A program made the position numbers and the translations under genes. Positions 46,327-54,391 of a stretch of DNA of 64,000 nt are shown one piece after another. This stretch comes from Streptomyces sindenensis (lineage in GTDB: Bacteria; Actinomycetota; Actinomycetes; Streptomycetales; Streptomycetaceae). How positions within the stretch are numbered: the first letter of the stretch is position 1; every line of letters begins with the position of its first letter. The stretch lies in the NCBI RefSeq assembly GCF_014649035.1, contig NZ_BMSG01000012.1, forward strand, positions 124,001 to 188,000. The letters run 5' to 3'. The notes beneath the pieces are model-generated. The model was not told where the DNA came from. It saw nothing but the letters and a program-made list of their open reading frames with translations, and searched no databases.

Positions 46327-47960
46327 GCGACGACAAGCAGGGGAACCTGACGCCTGCCGAGCAGCGGGCGCAGGATCAGGCTCAGGTCAAGATCCAGATG
46401 GCGCAGACGGACATCTCCGAGGCAATCGGTCGGATGCCCTTCGCCGGCGGGCCCGTCGGCCGTACCTCCTTCGAGGGATTCCAGCTCAACTCCATGATCG
46501 ACCTGGTGGAGAACACCAAGCCGGAGGACCTGGAGAACGCGGGCAAGTCGCTCTGGGACGCCAGGGACGCCATCAAGAAGGCGGCTCAGGAGCTGGAAGA
46601 CAACATGAAGGGGGTCGACTGGCACGGCGAGTCCGGCACGGCCTTCCGCGCCTTCGGCAAGGGCCTGGTCGCCCATGCCCGGAAGCTGGGCGACTTCGCG
46701 GACGTGGCGGGCACGCAGATCACGGTCGCGGGCACCGGCCTGGCCTCCGTACGCAGCGCCATGCCGCCCCGCGACACCCGCCAGGTCCGCAAGAGCCCGG
46801 ACGACATCGAACTCCCGGGCCGGGTCGCGGACAACCCGGAGTACCAGGCGGCCCTCAAGGTGGAGAAGGACCGCCAGGAGGCCATTAACCAGATCAACCG
46901 GCTGGCCTCGTACTACTCGGTCTCGGGGGAGCGGCTGGAGGGGGAGGAGCCGCCGCGGTTCGATAAGCAGCTGGGTATCACTGTGCCGCCTCCGATCAGG
47001 GACCGCGATAGGAATCCGTCGTCTGGTGTTGTCGGGGAGCGCTCCGAAAGTCTCGGTAGCAGCGGAGTTTCGGACGCTGCGGGACGCACGAACTCAGCGC
47101 ACTCTGTTCCCGTGAGTGCGAACAGTCGACCACCGGCCGAGATCATTGGCTCAGTGCCCCTGCCGGACAGGATCGTCGGCACGGAGATCAACACCGTCGC
47201 GCCTCCGCAAGCGCCGACGCCGATCACTGCCACGCCACCGCAACCGTCACCGACGCCCACGACGGGGCCGACCGGAACTCCACCGACGTTCATGCCGCCC
47301 ACTCTCACCAACCCTGTGCAAGGCGGCACGAAGCGTTCAACGGGGCCGACAGGCATGCCGCGAACGGTCAGCCAGGCCGGCCAGGGCATGGGCAGAGCTC
47401 AGTCCACGGGGGCAGGCCCCGTCGCCAAGGGGCAGAGCGGTCCCCCGATCGGCCGACCCGGCCCGATGGGCGGAGGGGCGTTCAATGGTCGTCCGCCGGT
47501 CGGACCACAGTCGCAGGCGCCGACTGCCGGTCGGCCCGCCATGGGCCCCGGTGGTACGTCTACCGGCGCCGGTCCCCGTGCGGGAGGCAGGAGCGGCATC
47601 GTGGGTGGAACGCCCCAGCAAGTTTCGCCTCAAGGAAGAGCCGCTGGCGGAGGCTCAGCACAGCGCGGCGTGATCGGGGGGCGTGGAGCACCTGCTGCTT
47701 CCTCTCGTCCCGGAGGGCGAGCCACTCCCGCCTCCGGAGCCAACGGAGTCGTCGGCGCACCCCGCAAGGCTGTGGGAACCGGCTCGAACGCCCAGGGCTT
47801 CACCGCCGGTGGCTCGGGCCTCGTACGGGGTCCCGCAGGCCGCCGGGGCAAGGGCCGGGAGGACGAAGCCAACGGGTCGACCCGCCCCGACTACCTGACA
47901 GAAGACGAAGAGACGTGGAATGCCGGACGGCGCGGGGCTGTGCCGCCGGTGGTCGAGTAG
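46323..47960 (+). CDS. EspB-like WXG/PPE-type secreted protein with Pro/Gly-rich tail
   Basis: 545 aa. Residues 1–150 form a helical domain with DISEAIGRMPFAGGP and a WXG turn (VDWHGESG, Trp100), comparable to the N-terminal helices of mycobacterial EspB. From about residue 215 the chain is disordered and Pro/Gly/Ser-rich. The last residues are DYLTEDEETW…VPPVVE, where YLTED (524–528) fits the YxxxD secretion signal. Start 46323 overlaps the previous stop (ATGA). GC content falls from about 46960 onward, within this gene. It is followed by its own mycosin. The EspB assignment is by layout, not alignment. Confidence 0.7.
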   Translation: MSDDKQGNLTPAEQRAQDQAQVKIQMAQTDISEAIGRMPFAGGPVGRTSFEGFQLNSMIDLVENTKPEDLENAGKSLWDARDAIKKAAQELEDNMKGVDWHGESGTAFRAFGKGLVAHARKLGDFADVAGTQITVAGTGLASVRSAMPPRDTRQVRKSPDDIELPGRVADNPEYQAALKVEKDRQEAINQINRLASYYSVSGERLEGEEPPRFDKQLGITVPPPIRDRDRNPSSGVVGERSESLGSSGVSDAAGRTNSAHSVPVSANSRPPAEIIGSVPLPDRIVGTEINTVAPPQAPTPITATPPQPSPTPTTGPTGTPPTFMPPTLTNPVQGGTKRSTGPTGMPRTVSQAGQGMGRAQSTGAGPVAKGQSGPPIGRPGPMGGGAFNGRPPVGPQSQAPTAGRPAMGPGGTSTGAGPRAGGRSGIVGGTPQQVSPQGRAAGGGSAQRGVIGGRGAPAASSRPGGRATPASGANGVVGAPRKAVGTGSNAQGFTAGGSGLVRGPAGRRGKGREDEANGSTRPDYLTEDEETWNAGRRGAVPPVVE

Positions 47961-47988
47961 CAGTCCCAGGGAAGGTACGGAAGTCGGG

Positions 47989-49233
47989 ATGACAGCAGGA
48001 ATGGGCCGAGCTCGGAGGCGCGTGCGTGTGCTCGGCACGCTGGCTGTGGCCGCTTCGTGGAGTGTCCTGTTCGTTGGCGCGGCGCAGCCTGCCGCAGCTG
48101 ACACACAAGCGAAGCAGTGGCACCTCGGCGCGATGCAGGCCGAAGACATGTGGAAGGTCACGACTGGCGAAGGCATCAAGGTCGCTGTCATCGACACGGG
48201 GGTGAACCCGTCCACGCCGTCGCTCCAGGGACAAGTCCTCAAGGGAGTCGATGCAACAGGGGCACCGGGCGACGAAACCGATGACTATGAGGGTCACGGT
48301 ACGACGATGGCGGAGCTGATCGCGGGGACGGGCAAGGGGGGTGGCCTGAAGGGAATTGCCCCGGGGGTCAAGATCATTCCTCTCCGCATCGCCCTGGATG
48401 AGTTTGAGGAGGAGAAACCCTCCGCCGCGGTTCAGGACTCCGCGAATGCCATCCGCGCTGCGGCCGAAAGCGACGCGCGGATCATCAGCATGTCCTTCAG
48501 CGGTCGGCACTACTCTCCTCAGGAGCTTGAAGCGATCAAGCATGCAGAGAGCAAAGGGAAACTGCTCTTCGCGTCCGTAGGGAACAAAGGGCATAAGGAG
48601 AACGAACGAGGGTATCCAGCCGCCTATCCCCAGGTAGTGGGTGTCGCTTCAGCAGACCGCGACGGGAAGGTCTCGTACTACTCGCAGCACGCAGGCACGG
48701 TGGATGTTGCCTCCCCCGGAAGCGACGTTCCCCGTTGGTGCGACAACTCCTTCAAGAGCTACTGCGACGGCGACGGCGGCACCAGCGCCGCCACCGCCAT
48801 CGCCTCCGCCTCTGCAGCCCTCGTCTGGTCCCTCCACCCCGACTGGACCGCCAACCAGGTCCTGAACGTTCTTCTCGACACAGCCGGGCGCGACTGGGAA
48901 GACGGCGTGCGCAGCAAGTACCTCGGCCACGGCCTCATCCGCCCCTCGATGAACGTCCTCAAGGGCAAGGGCGACCCCGGCGCCCCGGATATCAGCCCGC
49001 TCACCAAGGAGAAGACGACCGGTTCCGCCGAGTCGTCCGAGCCTTCGGCCTCCACCTCAGCCTCACCGCAGCCCGCCAAGAACGGCGCGGCGGGCGACAA
49101 GGCCGTGGCGGTGGAGGAAACCAACTCCTCCGACGACGGAAACCAGTTGGCCCTCATCATCGGCGTGGCCGCAGCCGTGGCCGTGCTCGGAGGGGTCGCC
49201 TACGCCGTGGTCCGCCGGCGTAAGGCCGCTTGA
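47989..49233 (+). CDS. second mycosin
   Basis: 414 aa from ATG 47989 (GGAAG upstream). Signal peptide, then the triad Asp69 (AVIDTGVN), His103 (EGHGTTMAE) and Ser266 (GGTSAATA), which departs from the usual GTSFxAP. A Ser/Thr/Pro-rich linker and a C-terminal transmembrane helix (LALIIGVAAAVAVLGGVAYAV) with basic tail follow. Codon use is lower in GC up to about residue 250 and typical beyond, so the gene is a mosaic. Its place directly after the EspB-like gene suggests a dedicated protease for that substrate. Confidence 0.88.
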   Translation: MTAGMGRARRRVRVLGTLAVAASWSVLFVGAAQPAAADTQAKQWHLGAMQAEDMWKVTTGEGIKVAVIDTGVNPSTPSLQGQVLKGVDATGAPGDETDDYEGHGTTMAELIAGTGKGGGLKGIAPGVKIIPLRIALDEFEEEKPSAAVQDSANAIRAAAESDARIISMSFSGRHYSPQELEAIKHAESKGKLLFASVGNKGHKENERGYPAAYPQVVGVASADRDGKVSYYSQHAGTVDVASPGSDVPRWCDNSFKSYCDGDGGTSAATAIASASAALVWSLHPDWTANQVLNVLLDTAGRDWEDGVRSKYLGHGLIRPSMNVLKGKGDPGAPDISPLTKEKTTGSAESSEPSASTSASPQPAKNGAAGDKAVAVEETNSSDDGNQLALIIGVAAAVAVLGGVAYAVVRRRKAA

Positions 49234-49253
49234 CCACATGTTCCGCATGCACC

Positions 49254-49274
49254 GGCCGGCGCTTCACGCCGGCC
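49254..49274 (+). terminator. intercistronic hairpin before the WXG100 genes
   Basis: GGCCGGCG pairs with CGCCGGCC around a 5-nt loop, 20 bp after the second mycosin stop. It may be a partial terminator or a stabilising end that lets the WXG100 genes be expressed at a different level. Confidence 0.5.
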
Positions 49275-49305
49275 TTGCAGAACCAACCGAAAGGGAAAGA
49301 GAACC

Positions 49306-49647
49306 ATGGCAGACCAGAAGGTCTCAGATGCCGCACTCCTGAAGCTGGAGGGTGACCTCTCCATCAAGTTCGAAGCGGTCAAGGGGCAGGTCAAGAAGCT
49401 CCACGCAACGATCGACAACCTCGAAGGCAAGTGGCAGGGCATCGGTGCCAACCACTTCAACCTGAAGCAGACCGAGATCAACAACCGCATGGTCGATCTG
49501 GCCAAGCAGCTTGCCGGCTTCCAGGAGTCCATCAAGGCTGCCCGCACCATCTCGGGCGACAACGAGGACGAGATCCGCGCGGCTCTCACCAGTGTGGACG
49601 TTCAGGGTCCCACCAGCGGTGCGAAGAGCAGCCTGAACGACTTCTGA
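49306..49647 (+). CDS. esxB: WXG100-family protein (EsxB by gene order)
   Basis: 113 aa, helix–WXG–helix: Trp43-Gln-Gly (NLEGKWQGIGANHF) sits at the turn. There is no Tyr and therefore no YxxxD/E signal, so it probably depends on its partner for secretion. ATG 49306 follows AAAGGGAAAGAGAACC. Together with the next gene it forms the heterodimeric substrate of the ESX system. The symbol follows the order of the S. coelicolor esxBA operon. Confidence 0.85.
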   Translation: MADQKVSDAALLKLEGDLSIKFEAVKGQVKKLHATIDNLEGKWQGIGANHFNLKQTEINNRMVDLAKQLAGFQESIKAARTISGDNEDEIRAALTSVDVQGPTSGAKSSLNDF

Positions 49648-49683
49648 CCCTCATCTCGTAACCAGAATTCAGCGGAGGACCCC

Positions 49684-49980
49684 ATGGGAAAGAACGACGG
49701 CACGACAGTTGTCACTTACGCGAGCCTGGATCTCGCGGCCGGCGAGATCAAGAAGCAGGCCGCGCAGCTCGCGAGGGACCTCGACGAGATCAGGACCATG
49801 ATCGCGAACGTTTCGGAGCTGTGGGAGGGTGAGGCCAAGCAGGCCTACACCACCGCGCAGAAAAGGTGGAAGGAGGACGCCAACGCCATCCGCGCCAACC
49901 TTGACGACATCGCCACGAAGGTCCTGGAGGCGTCGCCCACCTACCGCGCCGGTGACAAGCGCGCGGCGGCGAACTTCTGA
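49684..49980 (+). CDS. esxA: WXG100-family protein with YxxxD signal (EsxA by gene order)
   Basis: 98 aa, helix–WEG–helix (Trp47-Glu-Gly in SELWEGEA). YRAGD at residues 87–91 matches the YxxxD type VII export signal, which by mycobacterial analogy is the role of the CFP-10 (EsxB) partner, so the names esxA/esxB may be interchanged functionally. It ends in Phe. AGCGGAGG precedes ATG 49684. It is the last gene before a strong terminator. Confidence 0.85.
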   Translation: MGKNDGTTVVTYASLDLAAGEIKKQAAQLARDLDEIRTMIANVSELWEGEAKQAYTTAQKRWKEDANAIRANLDDIATKVLEASPTYRAGDKRAAANF

Positions 49981-50012
49981 CCGAGTTCGCACAGCACGAC
50001 ACAGCAGAACAT

Positions 50013-50045
50013 CAGGGTGGACATGCGCGGGAGATGTCCACCCTG
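50013..50045 (+). terminator. hairpin after the WXG100 pair
   Basis: CAGGGTGGACAT (50013–50024) and ATGTCCACCCTG (50034–50045) form a perfect 12-bp stem with a 9-nt loop. Confidence 0.75.
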
Positions 50046-50081
50046 AGCTGTCGCAGGACGCGACGTGAGCCGTCGCCCACG

Positions 50082-50128
50082 AAACGAGGAAGGTGCGGAG
50101 CCCCAACGGCTCCGCACCTTCCTCGTTT
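50082..50128. terminator. bidirectional terminator between esxA and eccC
   Basis: A perfect 21-bp stem: 50082–50102 (AAACGAGGAAGGTGCGG…) with 50108–50128 (…CCTCGTTT), 5-nt loop. The terminal A/T pairs give a U-run for transcripts in both directions, so it serves convergent esxA and eccC. Confidence 0.9.
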
Positions 50129-50148
50129 GACGATCCGGACCGGTCCCC

Positions 50149-53100
50149 CTACCCCTCCCCGCCCATCACCCCCGTCTGCACCAACGGGTTCCCCCGCCGC
50201 CGCGTCACGAAGATGCCCCGGCCCGGCGGCATCGGCCGCGGCCGTACGTTGCCCATGATGTCGCCCTCACCCGGGTCGCCCGACAGCATCAACCCCTGGG
50301 CGCCCAGCTCGATCATGCGCTGGAGGAAGGGTTCGTACAGGGCGCGGCCGGCCCCCGCCGAACTGCGGGCGATGATGAAGCGGACGCCCACGTCACGGGC
50401 GAACGGCAGCATCTCGGTGATCGGCGCCAGCGGGTTGCCGCTCGACGTGGCGACCAGGTCGAAGTCGTCGATGACGACGTACACCGTGGGGCCCTGCCAC
50501 CAGCTCTGGTCGCGCAGTTCCTGCGCTGTGACGTCGGCCGACGGCGTGCGGCGCTTCATCAGGTCGTACAGCGCCGTCATGTGATGTTCCATGTTGTTGG
50601 ACATCGGGATGTACTCCGCCAGGTGCGAGCGCGGAGTCACGTCCAGCAGCGAACGCCGGTTGTCGATGACGAAGAGCTTGCAGGAATCACCGTCGTACCG
50701 CTCGGTGAGCTGCTTGATGATCAACCGCAGCAGGTTGGACTTCCCGGACTCGCTCTCGCCGAACGCCAGGAAGAACGGGTCCTGCTCGAAGTTCAGGTAC
50801 ACCGGCTCCAGGTTGTTCTCGTCGATACCGAAGGCGATACCGCGCTCCGGCACGGCGTGACCGGCCGGGAGTTCGCTCGCCGGGAGTTCCCGCGGCAGCA
50901 GACGTACCGCGGGAGCGGGCGGCGCCGTCCAGTGGCGGGCCACCTCCTGGTTCATCGCGGCGGTGGCCTCGGAGAGGTCGCTGTCGGAGTTGATGCCGTC
51001 GATCCGCGGCACCGCCGCCATGAAGTGCAGCTTCTCCGGCGTCTGGCCGCGGCCCGGCACCCCGGCGGGCACGTTGGCGGCCACCTTGCGGTCCAGCTCG
51101 GAGTCCATCACGTCGCCGAGCCGCAGCTCCAGGCGGTTCATGAGCTGGTCCTTCAGGCTGGCCCGCACCTCCATGGAACGCGACGCCGTGATGATCAGGT
51201 GGATGCCGTAACCGAGTCCGCGGGCGGCGATGTCCGTGACCGCGTCCTCAAGACCTTCGTAGTCCGTGCGGAAGCTGCCCCACCCGTCGATGACCAGGAA
51301 GACGTCGCCCCACGGCTGGTCCGTCACCGAGATGTCCCCGCGCGCCCGCAGCCGGCGGAACGTGGCGATGGAGTCGATCCCGGCGCTGCGGAAGTACTCC
51401 TCGCGCCGCGCCATGATGCCGTACACCTCGGCGACCGTTCGGCGGACCCGCTCCGGGTCGAGGCGGGACGCCACCCCACCGACGTGCGGCAGACCCGCGA
51501 TCGAGGACATGCCGCCACCACCGAAGTCGAGGCCGTAGAACTGGACCTCCGCCGGTGTGTGCGTGAGCGCGAAACCGGCGATGATCGTCCGCAGCAGCGT
51601 CGACTTCCCCGACTGCGGACCACCGGTGATCTGCATATGGCCGGCCGCGCCGGAGAAGTCCCGGTAGAGGGTGTCGCGCCGCTGCTCGAACGGCTTGTCG
51701 ATGACGCCGATCGGCGCGACCAGTCGGCCCGCCCCCTCGAAACCGGGTTGCGTCAGCCCCCGGCCCTGCACCGGGGAGAGCCCCGGCAGCAGCTCGTCCA
51801 TCGACGGCGGATTGTCCAACGGCGGCAGCCAGACCTGGTGCGCGGAGGCCCCCCGGCCCTCCAGCCGGCGCACGATCACGTCGAGCACCGTGTCCGCCAG
51901 CGCGTCGTCCTCCGCCGAACGCTGCTCCGGTACGCCCGCGGCCGGCGTCGCCGGCCGGACGTACTGCACCGGAACCGGTGCGGCCGTGAACGGAACCGGC
52001 CTGCGGTCCACCGGCAGCGGACCCCCCGGCGCCGCCGCCCGGTGTCCGCCCGAGCGGTACACCCCGGAGACGTACGCGGCCTTGAACCGGACCATCTCCT
52101 CCGTACCGAACTTGAGCAGCCCGGAACCGGGAACGTTCGGCAGGTGGTACGCGTCCGGCACCCCGATCGCGGCCCGCGACTCCGCCGCCGAGAACGTCCG
52201 CAGACCCACCCGGTACGACAGGTACGTCTCCAGGCCGCGCAGCCGCCCCTCCTCCAGCCGCTGCGACGCCAGCAGCAGATGCACGCCCAGCGAACGGCCG
52301 ATACGTCCGATCTGGACGAACATCTCGATGAAGTCGGGCTTCGCGGTGAGGAGTTCGCTGAACTCGTCGATGACCAGCACGAGCGAGGGGATCGGCTGCA
52401 GCGGCGCACCGGCCGCCCGCGCCTTCTCGTAGTCGTGGATGTTGGCGTAGTTGCCCGCGTCGCGCAGCATCTCCTGCCGGCGGTTGAGCTCCCCGCTGAT
52501 GGAGTCACCCATGCGGTCGACCAGCGTCAGGTCGTCCGCGAGGTTGGTGATCACGGCCGCGACGTGCGGCATCTGCGCCATACCGGCGAAGGTCGCACCG
52601 CCCTTGAAGTCGGCGAGGACGAAGTTCAGCGTCTCCGAGGTGTGGGTGACGGCCAGGCCGAGCACCAGGGTGCGCAGCAGCTCGGACTTGCCGGAACCGG
52701 TGGCGCCCACGCACAGCCCGTGCGGGCCCATGCCCTCCTGCGCCGCCTCCTTCAGGTCCAGCATCACGGGCGTACCGTCCTCGCCCACACCGATCGGCAC
52801 GCGCAGCCGCTCCGCCTGCGACCGCGGCCGCCAGGTCCGGCTGACCTCGATCGAGGCGGCGTCGCCCAGGTTCAGCAGATCGGTGAACTCCAGGTTGGCC
52901 AGGAGGGGTTCGTCGTCGTCCCCGCCCGTCGCCATGTGCAGCGGGGCCAGCTGCCGGGCGAGCGCCTCGGCCGCCTCGTAACTGAGCAGGTCCGGGACCC
53001 CGTCGTAGACCAGCCCCTGCCCCGACTCCAGCTGCAACGTCTTCGGCTGCACCACGATCGAGAGGCCCCCGCGGGCCCCCGTCACCTCACCCGGCACCAC

Positions 53101-54123
53101 CTCGATGACCGTCACACCCTGCAGGCCCTCCGGCGATGCCAGCACCGACATGGGCGCCACCGACTCACCGTCCAGGATCACGACGACATGCGGCTGTTCC
53201 ACGAGCGGCTGCCCGCCGGGCTGGAACCGTGGCCTGCCCTCCAGCCGGCCGGCCAGCAGATCCTCCAGGGCCGGCAGGCTGGTGGTGATCAGCCGCCTGC
53301 TCCCCGCCCCGTCGACGGGGCCCGGAGCCTGCGCGTGCGGCAGCCACTTCGCCCACTCCCACCGCGGCGCCGCCTCCGCACCCGTCGCGACCGCGATCAC
53401 CAGGTCCTCGGGGGAGTGCAGGGAGGCCAGACCGCCGACCATCGCCCGCGCAGCCGAGCGCGCGGACTCCGCGTGACCGCTGATCGTCAGGTGGTAGAAC
53501 GCCCGCAACGAGACGGCCATGGGCAGACCGTCCAGCGTGGAGTGCGTCGCCAGGAACTGCTGCATCGCCCCGGCGGCCAGCGGCTCCAGCTCGTCCACGG
53601 GCGCCGTCTCGGGCGCGATGAGCGGCGTCGCCAGCTCCTGGCTGCCGAGCCCGATCCGCACCTGCGCGAAGTCCGCGTCACCCGCGCGCCGCTCCCACAC
53701 CCGGCTGCCCTCGGCGACGAGCGCCCACAGCTGCTCGGGAGAGGGGTGGAGGTAGAACTGCGCGTCGCGCTGCTTGCGGGCCGTCTTCAACACCGTACGC
53801 CGGGTCTGCGTCAGGTACTTCAGGTAGTCGCGGCGCAGATCCGCCAGCTCGCCCTGGGTGCCTCGTCGGTACCGTACGAGCATCGCGATGGCCATGCCGA
53901 GCGTCGAGGCGATCATGATCATGCCCATGATGCGCATGATCGGGTTCGGCGTCATGAAGAAGAAGACGACGGAACCACCCATGCCCAGCATCGGCAGGAG
54001 CTGCATCAGCGCCCCCTCCTGCTGGCCTCGGGGGAGTTCCGGCGGAGGTTGCAACTGCACCTGCTCGACCGGAACTTCGGTGGGCAGGGCCCGCGGGGGG
54101 CGCTTGACGACGATCTGGCTCAC
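50149..54123 (-). CDS. eccC: type VII secretion ATPase EccC (single-chain EccCa/EccCb)
   Basis: 1324 aa, GTG start. Two N-terminal transmembrane helices (residues 38–75) are followed by three FtsK/SpoIIIE domains. Walker A motifs are GATGSGKSELLR (about residue 475), GGPQSGKSTLLR (about 835) and GESESGKSNLLR (about 1125). Walker B of domain 1 is LVLVIDEFSELL; in domain 2 it is FLVIDGWGSF and in domain 3 VYVVIDDFDLV, so the catalytic Glu is kept only in the first. This is the motor of the ESX system and recognises the substrate signal. It is convergent with esxA and divergent from eccD. Confidence 0.96.
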   Translation of the reverse strand: MSQIVVKRPPRALPTEVPVEQVQLQPPPELPRGQQEGALMQLLPMLGMGGSVVFFFMTPNPIMRIMGMIMIASTLGMAIAMLVRYRRGTQGELADLRRDYLKYLTQTRRTVLKTARKQRDAQFYLHPSPEQLWALVAEGSRVWERRAGDADFAQVRIGLGSQELATPLIAPETAPVDELEPLAAGAMQQFLATHSTLDGLPMAVSLRAFYHLTISGHAESARSAARAMVGGLASLHSPEDLVIAVATGAEAAPRWEWAKWLPHAQAPGPVDGAGSRRLITTSLPALEDLLAGRLEGRPRFQPGGQPLVEQPHVVVILDGESVAPMSVLASPEGLQGVTVIEVVPGEVTGARGGLSIVVQPKTLQLESGQGLVYDGVPDLLSYEAAEALARQLAPLHMATGGDDDEPLLANLEFTDLLNLGDAASIEVSRTWRPRSQAERLRVPIGVGEDGTPVMLDLKEAAQEGMGPHGLCVGATGSGKSELLRTLVLGLAVTHTSETLNFVLADFKGGATFAGMAQMPHVAAVITNLADDLTLVDRMGDSISGELNRRQEMLRDAGNYANIHDYEKARAAGAPLQPIPSLVLVIDEFSELLTAKPDFIEMFVQIGRIGRSLGVHLLLASQRLEEGRLRGLETYLSYRVGLRTFSAAESRAAIGVPDAYHLPNVPGSGLLKFGTEEMVRFKAAYVSGVYRSGGHRAAAPGGPLPVDRRPVPFTAAPVPVQYVRPATPAAGVPEQRSAEDDALADTVLDVIVRRLEGRGASAHQVWLPPLDNPPSMDELLPGLSPVQGRGLTQPGFEGAGRLVAPIGVIDKPFEQRRDTLYRDFSGAAGHMQITGGPQSGKSTLLRTIIAGFALTHTPAEVQFYGLDFGGGGMSSIAGLPHVGGVASRLDPERVRRTVAEVYGIMARREEYFRSAGIDSIATFRRLRARGDISVTDQPWGDVFLVIDGWGSFRTDYEGLEDAVTDIAARGLGYGIHLIITASRSMEVRASLKDQLMNRLELRLGDVMDSELDRKVAANVPAGVPGRGQTPEKLHFMAAVPRIDGINSDSDLSEATAAMNQEVARHWTAPPAPAVRLLPRELPASELPAGHAVPERGIAFGIDENNLEPVYLNFEQDPFFLAFGESESGKSNLLRLIIKQLTERYDGDSCKLFVIDNRRSLLDVTPRSHLAEYIPMSNNMEHHMTALYDLMKRRTPSADVTAQELRDQSWWQGPTVYVVIDDFDLVATSSGNPLAPITEMLPFARDVGVRFIIARSSAGAGRALYEPFLQRMIELGAQGLMLSGDPGEGDIMGNVRPRPMPPGRGIFVTRRRGNPLVQTGVMGGEG

Positions 54124-54391
54124 AGCTCACCAATTCCCTTGCCGGACGGAAGTGTTCCTATCGGCGCCCCCGTGGCGACGGGCCCCATCCGCGGGAAGGA
54201 TCCTACTGGCGTGGCGCCACCCCCATGGCGGTAGGGTGTCGCGACGCGTGTACGCATCCGCTAACTGTCGTGCGAAGGCGGTCATTCGGGACGTACGGCG
54301 AAGCCGAAGCGCGGAACAGAGCAGAACGAGCTCAGTGGCGGCACGGGCCAGCATCAGCACAAGTCGGTATCAGCAGCAGGGGGAGCACCAG

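Noticed and set aside
50581..54234. 1217-codon plus-strand frame opposite eccC
   Set aside because: Arg/His/Gln-rich antisense frame with no motif; EccC is clear on the other strand.
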